Notes under the pieces: model-generated
What the model saw: only the letters and a program-made list of their open reading frames with translations
Databases searched by the model: none
What the model was told of the DNA's origin: nothing
Assembly (NCBI RefSeq): GCF_008120935.1
Contig: NZ_RDBO01000071.1
Span: 74,706 to 109,048, forward strand
Origin: Streptomyces sp. sk2.1
GTDB lineage: Bacteria > Actinomycetota > Actinomycetes > Streptomycetales > Streptomycetaceae
Reading direction: 5' to 3'
Length of the DNA stretch: 34,343 bases
Made by a program: the position numbers and the translations under genes
Shown: positions 1 through 8,041 of the stretch, one piece after another
How the letters are laid out: each line of letters opens with the position of its first letter
Numbering within the stretch: the first letter of the stretch is position 1

Positions 1-1497
<1,497 letters not shown>

Positions 1498-1548
1498 GGC
1501 GTGGGCTCCTGTCGGAAGCGGGGAAGTGGCGTGGGGCGCGCGGCTCTG

Positions 1549-1597
1549 CCCCCGCGCGGGGGTTGGTGCGTACGTGCGGTGCTCGGGCCGCGGCCCG
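1549..1597 (-). promoter_or_regulatory. Two compact palindromes between leader peptide and cysO
   Basis: CCCCCGCGCGGGGG (1549-1562) and CGGGCCGCGGCCCG (1584-1597) are perfect 14-bp self-complementary sequences in the 102 bases between the leader peptide stop and the cysO start. Both could form hairpins in the transcript and could serve in attenuation coupled to leader translation. No U-run follows either one, so the mechanism is inference. Confidence 0.35.
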
Positions 1598-1599
1598 GC

Positions 1600-1725
1600 T
1601 CAGACCTCGCGGTCGGCGGGCGGGCGGCTCGTACAGATCGCGCTGGAGAGCCTGCACAGGTCGACGTGCAGCCGCGCGACGAGCAGCATGCCCGGCGTCT
1701 TGTCGCTCACGTCATGGAGAACCAT
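1600..1725 (-). CDS. Putative cysteine-responsive leader peptide
   Basis: A 41-codon reading frame whose core RLHVDLCRLSSAIC resembles the short leader peptides found upstream of sulfur-assimilation genes in Streptomyces (HVDL-x-R-x-x-S-x-x-C pattern, from memory). It contains two cysteines at about residues 24 and 31 and lies just before cysO. No Shine-Dalgarno is obvious, but a TACGAT hexamer at 1732-1737 lies 6 bases before the ATG, which fits a leaderless transcript starting at the start codon. A shorter frame from Met13 is possible. The likely role is to sense cysteine supply by ribosome progress and adjust expression of cysO-cysM. Confidence 0.65.
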   Translation of the reverse strand: MVLHDVSDKTPGMLLVARLHVDLCRLSSAICTSRPPADREV

Positions 1726-1731
1726 GCGCTC

Positions 1732-1737
1732 ATCGTA
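1732..1737 (-). promoter_or_regulatory. Candidate -10 element for the cys leader transcript
   Basis: TACGAT on the minus strand, 6 bases ahead of the leader peptide ATG at 1725; transcription would start at or next to the A of the ATG. No convincing -35 is seen at 17-18 bases. Confidence 0.4.
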
Positions 1738-1870
1738 TCGATTCCCGGTCCGCAATCCCGAGTGTGATCTCACATGACGGATGGGTGGCGTTCGGCAGGT
1801 GGACGATCTGTGTCGTCCCGGGTCCGCCGGGCCGCCGGGCGACTCCCGTCCCGGCGGCCGGGCGGGGCGG

Positions 1871-2302
1871 TCAGGCGACCTCGTACGCCTCGACGACCTC
1901 GACGTCCTCCTCGGTGATCACGCCGTCGACGATGCGGTACGAGCGGAACTGGAAGGGGCCCGCGTCGTCGGTGTCCGCCGTGGAGACGAGGACGTAGTGG
2001 GCGCCGGGTTCGTTGGCGTAGGTGACGTCGGTGCGCGAGGGGTACGCCTCGGTCGCCGTGTGGGAGTGGTAGATGATCACCGGCTCCTCGTCGCGGTCGT
2101 CCATCTCGCGGTAGAGCTTGAGGAGGTCGGCCGAGTCGAACTCGTAGAAGGTGGGCGAACGGGCGGCGTTGAGCATCGGGATGAACCGTTCGGCGCGGCC
2201 GGTCCCGGCCGGCCCGGCGACCACGCCGCACGCCTCGTCGGGGTGGTCGGCGCGGGCGTGCGCGACGATCTGGTCGTGGAGCGCCTGGGTGATGGTCAGC
2301 AT
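1871..2302 (-). CDS. mec: JAMM/MPN+ metallopeptidase Mec
   Basis: A 143-aa single-domain JAMM (M67) zinc peptidase. All ligands are present: E23 in DEACG, H79 and H81 in YHSHTA, and D92 in the H-x-H-x7-S-x2-D signature. The mycobacterial relative cleaves the CysO-cysteine adduct to release cysteine and regenerate CysO; here it may also remove the Met-Arg tail of CysO. It is transcribed in the same direction as the leader-cysO-cysM group but is separated from it by 145 bases before the leader peptide. TATCCT (2309-2314) lies 6 bases before the ATG, so this transcript may also be leaderless. Confidence 0.9.
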   Translation of the reverse strand: MLTITQALHDQIVAHARADHPDEACGVVAGPAGTGRAERFIPMLNAARSPTFYEFDSADLLKLYREMDDRDEEPVIIYHSHTATEAYPSRTDVTYANEPGAHYVLVSTADTDDAGPFQFRSYRIVDGVITEEDVEVVEAYEVA

Positions 2303-2308
2303 GGCGCC

Positions 2309-2314
2309 AGGATA
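2309..2314 (-). promoter_or_regulatory. Candidate -10 element for mec
   Basis: TATCCT on the minus strand, 6 bases upstream of the mec ATG, the spacing expected for a leaderless transcript. No clear ribosome binding site precedes the ATG. The -35 region is not recognisable. Confidence 0.4.
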
Positions 2315-2467
2315 GGCCGCGGGCCATGGCGTACCGAGATCTGATACACCACGGCCCGAATGGCGGACACGACCGTTGGGGCGTCCGGCTTCCGCGGGGG
2401 CGGAGGGGATGCCGGAGGTCTCGGAGCGTCCGGCAGCGGGTGTCGCAGGGCTCGCCGCCGGGCGCTC

Positions 2468-3970
2468 TCAGTTCCCCGTGGGGGTCCTCCGCCTCCCGCC
2501 CCTCGCGGGCGCCGCGCCGCCGGCCTCGGGCCGGGCCTTCGCGAACGCCCCGCCCTCCGGGTTGCGGGCCCTGAGGACCAGGTACGAGACGCCGAGGAGG
2601 GCGGCCCAGAGCGGGGCGCAGTACAGCGAGATCCTGGTGCTCGGGTCGATGCCCATCATCACCACGACCACCGCGATGAAGGCCAGCGCGAAGAAGCTGG
2701 TGAACGGGGCGCCGGGGGCCCGGAAGTCCGAGCGCGGGAGCAGTCCGCGGTCGGCGAGGCGCCGGTAGCGGATCTGGCAGACGAGGATCATGATCCAGGC
2801 CCACATGCCGGAGATGGTGGCGAAGGAGACGACGTAGGTGAAGGCGTCCCCGGGCCACTGGTAGTTGATCCAGACGCCGACGAGCATCAGGGCGGCGGAG
2901 AAGGTCGTGCCGACGAGCGGGGTGCCGCTCCGGGTGAGCCGGGTGAAGAGCTCCGGGCCCTGGCCGTTGAGCGAGAGGTCGCGGAGCATGCGGCCGGTGG
3001 AGTACATGCCGGAGTTGCAGGAGGAGAGGGCCGCGGTCAGCACGACGAAGTTGACGATGCCGGCGCCGACGCCGAGGCCCATCTTCTCGAAGGCGGCGAC
3101 GAACGGCGAGACGTCCGGCCGGAACACGGACCACGGGACCACGGAGAGGATCATGACGAGGGCGCCGACGTAGAAGACGGCGATGCGCCACGGCACGGTG
3201 TTGATGGCCTTGGGCAGCACGGTCCTCGGGTCCTTGGACTCGCCCGCGGTGACGCCGACGAGTTCGACGGCGAGGAAGGCGAACATCACGATCTGCAGGG
3301 TCATCAGGGTGCCCTTGATGCCGTGCGGGAAGAAGCCGCCGTCGGCCCAGAGGTGGGTGACGGAGGCGGTTCGACCGGCGTCGGAGAAGCCGAGGGTGAG
3401 GATTCCGGCGCAGATGAGGATCATGCCGACGATGGCGGTCACCTTGACCATGGAGAACCAGAATTCGAGCTCTCCGAAGAGTTTCACGGAGATCAGGTTC
3501 ACCCCGTACAGGACGATCGTGAAGAACAGCGCCGACGTCCACGGGGGGATGTCGAACCAGAACGTCATGTACTGGGCGGCCGCGGTGACTTCGGTGATTC
3601 CGGTGACGACCCAGAAGAGCCAGTAGGTCCAGCCGGTGGCGAATCCCGCGAAGGGGCCGACGAATTCGCGGGCGTACTCGGAGAAGGAGCCCGAGACCGG
3701 CCGGTACATGAGGAGTTCGCCCAGTGCCCGCATGATGAGGAAGATGACCAGGCCCGCGACGGCGTAGGCCAGGATCAGGCTGGGCCCGGCCTTGGCGATC
3801 GCCTTTCCCGCGCCGAGGAAGAGCCCGGTGCCGATGGCTCCGCCGATGGCGATCATCTGGATCTGGCGGGCGCCGAGGGCCCGCTGGTATCCCTCGCCCA
3901 CCGGCCCGGTGGACTCGTCCCGTGCGGCCGGCCGGCCGCCTTTCCCCTCGTCGATCTGCGCCGATGTCAT
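2468..3970 (-). CDS. Amino-acid permease (APC superfamily, AAT type)
   Basis: A 500-aa polytopic membrane protein with the 12-helix pattern of the amino-acid transporter family. The first helix carries the family motif GGAIGTGLFLGAG (about residues 43-55), followed by the AKAGPS loop that lines the substrate site. It probably imports an amino acid or GABA with protons; the substrate cannot be read from the sequence. The start at MTSAQIDEG is chosen because AAAGG lies upstream and homology begins shortly after; an upstream in-frame ATG at 4045 would add 25 unlikely residues. The C-terminus is basic and low in complexity. Confidence 0.88.
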   Translation of the reverse strand: MTSAQIDEGKGGRPAARDESTGPVGEGYQRALGARQIQMIAIGGAIGTGLFLGAGKAIAKAGPSLILAYAVAGLVIFLIMRALGELLMYRPVSGSFSEYAREFVGPFAGFATGWTYWLFWVVTGITEVTAAAQYMTFWFDIPPWTSALFFTIVLYGVNLISVKLFGELEFWFSMVKVTAIVGMILICAGILTLGFSDAGRTASVTHLWADGGFFPHGIKGTLMTLQIVMFAFLAVELVGVTAGESKDPRTVLPKAINTVPWRIAVFYVGALVMILSVVPWSVFRPDVSPFVAAFEKMGLGVGAGIVNFVVLTAALSSCNSGMYSTGRMLRDLSLNGQGPELFTRLTRSGTPLVGTTFSAALMLVGVWINYQWPGDAFTYVVSFATISGMWAWIMILVCQIRYRRLADRGLLPRSDFRAPGAPFTSFFALAFIAVVVVMMGIDPSTRISLYCAPLWAALLGVSYLVLRARNPEGGAFAKARPEAGGAAPARGGRRRTPTGN

Positions 3971-4119
3971 GTGCTGCGCCTTTCGCCGTGCCCGCCCACC
4001 GGGAATTACGTGGCGGTCAGCACAAGGAAAAGCGGATGAAGGCATCCCGTCTCAGCGACAAGGACCATTCGGGTGAGGTGTTCGCCGTCCCGTTCCGACG
4101 GCGCGCGGGGCATCCGGCG

Positions 4120-4707
4120 TCACTCCGGCATCAGCGTTTCCACGAGGGTCTCCTGGAGCCCGCCGAGCCAGAGGTAGGCCATGACCATCGGCTTGCGCGG
4201 GTCGCTGTCGGGCAGCCGGTAGAGCGAGCCGGCCTCGCCCTCGTCCTCCTCGGAGACCTCCAGGCGGGTGCCGATGGTGAGCCGGAGGTCGTTGAGGGTG
4301 CCGAGCCAGTTGCGGCACTCGTCGGCGGTGAGTTCGAGCACGGCGCCGCCGTTCCCGGCGGTCGTGAGCGCGTCCAGGGTGCGTACGACGACGAGGGCGT
4401 CGTCGCGCTTGCGGGCGCGCAGGTCGTTCTCGGTGAAGCGGCGGAACTCGGCGGAGGCGGCGCGCAGTTCGCCGTCCTCGTCGCCGTACGCCTCGGGGAA
4501 GAGGCGGGCCAGGGCGGGGTCGGCGGGCGGTTCGCTGGGCCCTTCCGCGAAGAGCGCGGCGAGCGGGTCCTCGCCCTCGGCGGGCTCGTCGCCGGGGCCG
4601 ATCAGTTCCAGCAGCTGGACGGCGAGGGAGCGCAGGATCGCGATCTCCACCTCGTCGAGCGCGACGGCCGCGCCGCCGCCTGGGGTGGCCTCGAAGTGGC
4701 CGGCCAT
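4120..4707 (-). CDS. DUF2017 family protein
   Basis: A 195-aa soluble, acidic protein. It resembles the DUF2017 family, which in actinobacteria is almost always found directly after clpS, as here (clpS ends 124 bases upstream on the same strand). It has a Gly/Ala-rich N-terminus, an acidic low-complexity stretch at about 38-65 and a conserved-looking C-terminal part (ECRNWLGTLNDLRLTIG, then PMVMAYLWLGGLQETL). GGAGAG precedes the ATG. The function is unknown; the association with ClpS suggests a link to regulated proteolysis, which is inference. Confidence 0.85.
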   Translation of the reverse strand: MAGHFEATPGGGAAVALDEVEIAILRSLAVQLLELIGPGDEPAEGEDPLAALFAEGPSEPPADPALARLFPEAYGDEDGELRAASAEFRRFTENDLRARKRDDALVVVRTLDALTTAGNGGAVLELTADECRNWLGTLNDLRLTIGTRLEVSEEDEGEAGSLYRLPDSDPRKPMVMAYLWLGGLQETLVETLMPE

Positions 4708-4831
4708 GGGTTCTCTCCGATGATGGGGATGATGGGTCGGTCGGTCTGTCGGGCTGTGCGGTGCGAACCCTGCGGTGCGGGGCCGGCGGCGCGCGTGCCT
4801 CGGCGCCCCGGCGGGCCCCGCCGGACCGGCC

Positions 4832-5146
4832 CTAGTTGCGGTCCTGCGTGAGGGTGGCCCACAGCCCGTAGCCGTGCATGGCCTGGACGTCGCGTTCCAT
4901 CTCCTCGCGGCTGCCGCTGGAGACGACGGCCCGCCCCTTGTGGTGGACGTCCAGCATCAGCTTGTGCGCCTTGTCCTTGGAGTAACCGAAGTACGCCTGG
5001 AAGACATAGGTCACATAGCTCATGAGGTTGACCGGGTCGTTGTGCACCAGCGTCACCCAGGGCACGTCAGGCTCGGGGACGACGAGGCTCTCCTCGGCCG
5101 ATTCGGGGCGCTCGATCTCTGTAGGGGCGACACTCACCCACCCCAT
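4832..5146 (-). CDS. clpS: ATP-dependent Clp protease adaptor ClpS
   Basis: A 104-aa ClpS adaptor, which delivers N-degron substrates to ClpA/ClpC-ClpP. The core [19 protein letters not shown] (about 31-49) carries the N-end-rule pocket, and [17 protein letters not shown] follows. The first 28 residues form the variable N-terminal extension that reaches into the Clp ATPase. The start is uncertain: ATG at 5146 or the GTG three codons later. Divergent from pncB with a short palindrome between them. Confidence 0.93.
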   Translation of the reverse strand: MGWVSVAPTEIERPESAEESLVVPEPDVPWVTLVHNDPVNLMSYVTYVFQAYFGYSKDKAHKLMLDVHHKGRAVVSSGSREEMERDVQAMHGYGLWATLTQDRN

Positions 5147-5189
5147 GCTGCCACCCGGGAGGGGTCATCGCACAAACGACCCGAGATCT

Positions 5190-5202
5190 CGTCACTTTGA
5201 CG
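5190..5202. promoter_or_regulatory. Palindrome CGTCA-CTT-TGACG between clpS and pncB
   Basis: A perfect 13-bp inverted repeat 22 bases before the pncB ATG and 43 bases before the clpS start. Its position suits an operator or promoter-overlapping site for one or both divergent genes. A near copy, CGTCAC-AA-GTGACG, lies ahead of the M6 protease gene at 10508-10521. The binding protein is unknown. Confidence 0.4.
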
Positions 5203-5224
5203 AAATAGGGGTAGCATCCGGAAC

Positions 5225-6553
5225 ATGAACTCTGCGGACCTTGGGCGTCGGGTCGGTGTGCCGTCGACCGCGCTCTTCACCGACCAGTACGAGCTCACGA
5301 TGGTGCAGGCCGCGCTGAAAGCCGGCACGGCCGATCGGCGCTCGGTCTTCGAGGCGTTCACGCGCCGGCTGCCCGAGGGGCGGCGCTACGGCGTCGTCGC
5401 GGGCATCGGACGGGTGCTGGACGCGGTGGAGAACTTCCACTTCGACGACGAGATGCTCACCTTCCTGCGCGAGCAGGAGGTCGTCGACGGGCCCACCCTC
5501 GCCTGGCTGGCCGACTACCGCTTCAGCGGTGACATCTGGGGCTACCCGGAGGGCGAGGTGTACTTCCCCGGCTCGCCGATCCTGCGGGTGGAGGGCTCCT
5601 TCGCCGAGTGCGTGCTGCTGGAGACGGTGATCCTGTCGATCCTCAACCACGACTCGGCGATCGCCGCCGCGGCGTCCCGGATGTCCACGGCGGCGGGCGG
5701 GCGCGGCCTGATCGAGATGGGTGCACGCCGCACCCATGAACTGTCGGCGGTCGCGTCGGCGCGCGCCGCGTACATCGGCGGCTTCAACACCACGTCCGAC
5801 CTGGCGGCGGGCTTCCGCTACAACATCCCGACCGTCGGGACGAGCGCACACGCCTTCACCCTGCTCCACGACACCGAGCGCGACGCGTTCCGGGCCCAGG
5901 TCGACTCGCTGGGCCGGGGCACGACGCTGCTGGTCGACACGTACGACGTCGCCGAGGCGGTCCGTACGGCGGTCGAGATCGCCGGTACCGAACTGGGCGC
6001 GGTGCGGATCGACTCCGGCGACCTGCTGCTGGTCGCGCACCGGGTGCGCCAGCAACTGGACGAGCTGGGCGCCACCGGGACGAAGATCGTGGTGACCTCG
6101 GACCTGGACGAGTACGCCATCGCCTCGCTGGCCGCCGCGCCGGTCGACGCGTACGGGGTGGGCACGCAGCTGGTGACCGGCAGCGGGCACCCCACCTGCT
6201 CGATGGTCTACAAGCTGGTCGCCCGCGCCGGGTCCGCCGATCCGGCGGAGCCGCTGCGCCCGGTGGCCAAGAAGTCGCTCGGCGCGAAGTCGTCGGTGGG
6301 CGGTCGCAAGTGGGCCGCGCGCCGCCCGGACGAGCACGGGGTGGCCGAGGCCGAGGTGATCGGCACCGGGCCCGTACCGGTGGAGCTGGCCGACCGGCAG
6401 CTGCTGGTCGAGCTGGTCAAGGGCGGCGAGGTGGTCGCCCGCGAGCCGCTGGACACGGCGCGCGACCGGCACGTCGCGGCGCGGGCGGGGCTTCCGCTGT
6501 CGGCGCTGCAGCTGTCCCGCGGGGAGCCGGTCATCCCCACGGAGTACGTCTGA
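5225..6553 (+). CDS. pncB: Nicotinate phosphoribosyltransferase
   Basis: A 442-aa enzyme converting nicotinate plus PRPP to nicotinate mononucleotide in NAD salvage. Typical features are TDQYELTM near the start (about 19-26), the GTSAHAF segment containing the histidine that is phosphorylated in the family, the IDSGDL phosphate-binding motif and YGVGTQLVTG near residue 307. Length fits the family. Followed on the same strand by the nicotinamidase gene, so nicotinamide can be deamidated and recycled by adjacent gene products. The ATG at 5225 is chosen because it starts the usual N-terminus; GGAAC upstream is a weak binding site. Confidence 0.93.
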   Translation: MNSADLGRRVGVPSTALFTDQYELTMVQAALKAGTADRRSVFEAFTRRLPEGRRYGVVAGIGRVLDAVENFHFDDEMLTFLREQEVVDGPTLAWLADYRFSGDIWGYPEGEVYFPGSPILRVEGSFAECVLLETVILSILNHDSAIAAAASRMSTAAGGRGLIEMGARRTHELSAVASARAAYIGGFNTTSDLAAGFRYNIPTVGTSAHAFTLLHDTERDAFRAQVDSLGRGTTLLVDTYDVAEAVRTAVEIAGTELGAVRIDSGDLLLVAHRVRQQLDELGATGTKIVVTSDLDEYAIASLAAAPVDAYGVGTQLVTGSGHPTCSMVYKLVARAGSADPAEPLRPVAKKSLGAKSSVGGRKWAARRPDEHGVAEAEVIGTGPVPVELADRQLLVELVKGGEVVAREPLDTARDRHVAARAGLPLSALQLSRGEPVIPTEYV

Positions 6554-6564
6554 CGGGGCCGCCC

Positions 6565-6598
6565 GGGGCGGCGGCCGGGCCCGTCCGGCCGCCGCCCC
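6565..6598 (+). terminator. GC hairpin after pncB
   Basis: A 14-bp stem GGGGCGGCGGCCGG / CCGGCCGCCGCCCC with a 6-base loop, 11 bases after the pncB stop. No U-tract, as is usual in Streptomyces. The rest of the gap before pncA (6599-6782) is rich in short GGCC/CCGGGG palindromes; no promoter could be assigned with confidence. Confidence 0.65.
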
Positions 6599-6782
6599 TC
6601 CCCCGTGACGCCGCGAGAGGCCCGGTGCCGACCCCTCGCCCGGGCGGGCCCCGAGTATCTAGGCTCGAAGCCCCGGGGCCGCGAATCCCCCGGCCCGGGA
6701 CCCCGGGAATCCGGGGCCGCAGTCCCCGGCCCGGAACGACGCCCCACGACCGCCGACCGTCCCCCACCTAAGGACACCCGTC

Positions 6783-7367
6783 ATGCACCGCGCCTTGATC
6801 GTCGTCGACGTTCAGAACGACTTCTGCGAGGGCGGCAGCCTCGCAGTGGCGGGAGGCGCCGACGTCGCCGCCGCCATCACCGACCTGATCGGCGACTCCC
6901 AGCCCGGGTACCGCCACGTGGTGGCCACCCGCGACCACCACATCGACCCGGGCGACCACTTCTCCGCGCAGCCGGACTTCGAGCACTCCTGGCCCGCCCA
7001 CTGCGTGGCCGGCACGGAAGGGGTCGGCTTCCACCCGAACTTCACCCCCGCGGTCGCCTCGGGGTCGATCGACGCGGTCTTCGACAAGGGGGCCTACGCC
7101 GCCGCGTACAGCGGTTTCGAGGGCCTGGACGAGAACGGCGTGGGGCTGGCCGACTGGCTGCGGGAGCACCAGGTCACCGAGGTGGACGTGGTCGGCATCG
7201 CGACCGACCACTGCGTACGGGCGACGGCCCTGGACGCGGTCCGGGCGGGCTTCACGACGCACGTGCTGCTCGACCTGACCGCGGGGGTCGCCGAGACGAC
7301 CACGGAACGGGCCCTGGAGGAGCTCCGCAGGGCGGGCGTGAAGCTGTCCGGCAAGCCGGTGGTCTGA
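6783..7367 (+). CDS. pncA: Nicotinamidase (isochorismatase-like hydrolase)
   Basis: A 194-aa cysteine hydrolase that converts nicotinamide to nicotinate, feeding pncB just upstream. The catalytic triad is visible: D9 in VDVQNDF, K102 in FDKGAY and C144 in ATDHCVRAT. The metal site D51-x-H53 and H59 lies in RDHHIDPGDHFS. Length and motif order fit bacterial PncA. AAGGAC lies 8 bases before the ATG. The separate hairpin after pncB suggests it can be transcribed on its own. Confidence 0.93.
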   Translation: MHRALIVVDVQNDFCEGGSLAVAGGADVAAAITDLIGDSQPGYRHVVATRDHHIDPGDHFSAQPDFEHSWPAHCVAGTEGVGFHPNFTPAVASGSIDAVFDKGAYAAAYSGFEGLDENGVGLADWLREHQVTEVDVVGIATDHCVRATALDAVRAGFTTHVLLDLTAGVAETTTERALEELRRAGVKLSGKPVV

Positions 7368-7368
7368 C

Positions 7369-7385
7369 GGGGCCGTCCCGGCCCC
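7369..7385 (+). terminator. Short GC hairpin after pncA
   Basis: GGGGCC-GTCCC-GGCCCC begins two bases after the pncA stop. It is a short stem with no U-tract and could act for pncA; the downstream copy at 7404 makes the original intergenic sequence uncertain. Confidence 0.45.
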
Positions 7386-7403
7386 GTGAGGGGCTCCGGC
7401 CCG

Positions 7404-7723
7404 GCCCACCCCCGACGAGATCACCGCCGTGCTGCACCACCCCGACGGGCTGCTGTGGCGCGCGAGGCCGGAGCGGGAACAGGAGCTCTGGCACCCGATA
7501 CGCACCCTGCTGCGCCCGGCGATACCGGCCCGGCGCCCGGCCTGAGGCCGGGGCGGACCCGGCATGTGGCCGGGCCCGGCACGGGGCCGGGCGGACCATG
7601 CACGGCGCCGGGCGCAGCAGGGTGCGTATCGGGTGCCAGAGCTCCTGTTCCCGCTCCGGCCTCGCGCGCCACAGCAGCCCGTCGGGGTGGTGCAGCACGG
7701 CGGTGATCTCGTCGGGGGTGGGC
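7404..7723. repeat. 118-bp perfect inverted repeat around 84 bases
   Basis: Bases 7404-7521 are the exact reverse complement of 7606-7723. The right arm is coding sequence of the small minus-strand gene that starts at 7917; the left arm is a displaced copy of the same 39 codons on the plus strand. Read on the plus strand, the copy continues through the middle segment for seven more codons to a TGA at 7543-7545, whereas the gene itself reads through that segment in the other direction without a stop. Flipping 7522-7605 would give the gene a natural end (111 aa). Confidence 0.95.
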
Positions 7724-7917
7724 GGTTCGGCGTTGCCCCGGAGGTAGACGGCGCGCAGGCCCAGATTGCGCAGCCGGGTCAGGGCGCGGGCCCGGTTGGC
7801 CGCGTGCACCAGGACCCGGACCGGGGTGCCCGGCCCCGTCCCGTCCGTCGGGCTGGGCAGTGTGATCGCCACCACGACCCTGCCGTTCGGCAACTTGCTG
7901 AACCCTCCGCCTGCCAT
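7606..7917 (-). CDS. Small hypothetical protein, 3' end disturbed
   Basis: A supported 104-codon stretch from ATG 7917 with GGGGGAG upstream. It begins with FSKLPNGRVVVAI and contains LVHAANRARALTRLRNLGLRAVYLRGN and PPTPDEITAVLHHPDGLLW. It has no membrane segment and no domain I recognise; the codon use is typical of the neighbours. After 7606 the frame enters the 84-base segment lying between inverted repeats and runs on antisense to the copied arm with no stop until 7252. The likely true C-terminus, IPARRPA followed by TGA, is found in the mirror copy, giving 111 aa. Transcribed after the M6 protease and its hairpin. Confidence 0.7.
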
Positions 7918-7979
7918 GCTCCGCGCTCCCCCGTGAGACGTCGTGTCAATAAGGATCTGAACAAGACGCACCTAAACAC

Positions 7980-8015
7980 GATCGGCCGCCGCCCGCTAGA
8001 GGGCGACGGCCGATC
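7980..8015 (-). terminator. Terminator hairpin of the M6 protease gene
   Basis: A 15-bp stem (7980-7994 with 8001-8015, one mismatch) around GCTAGA, 26 bases beyond the protease stop. The transcript continues with GUGUUUA. It separates the protease from the small downstream gene. Confidence 0.7.
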
Positions 8016-8041
8016 ATGCTTTGACCTGCGGTTATGTAAAA

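Noticed and set aside
1770..3542. 590-codon minus frame over permease and mec
   Set aside because: Out-of-frame shadow with Arg/Pro-rich product; the permease and Mec frames are supported by motifs.
2360..4039. 559-codon frame on the plus strand
   Set aside because: Antisense to the amino-acid permease; it is highly charged and has no recognisable fold.
7252..7971. 239-codon minus frame extending the small gene
   Set aside because: Beyond 7606 it reads the flipped spacer and then antisense of the copied arm and pncA; it is not natural coding sequence.
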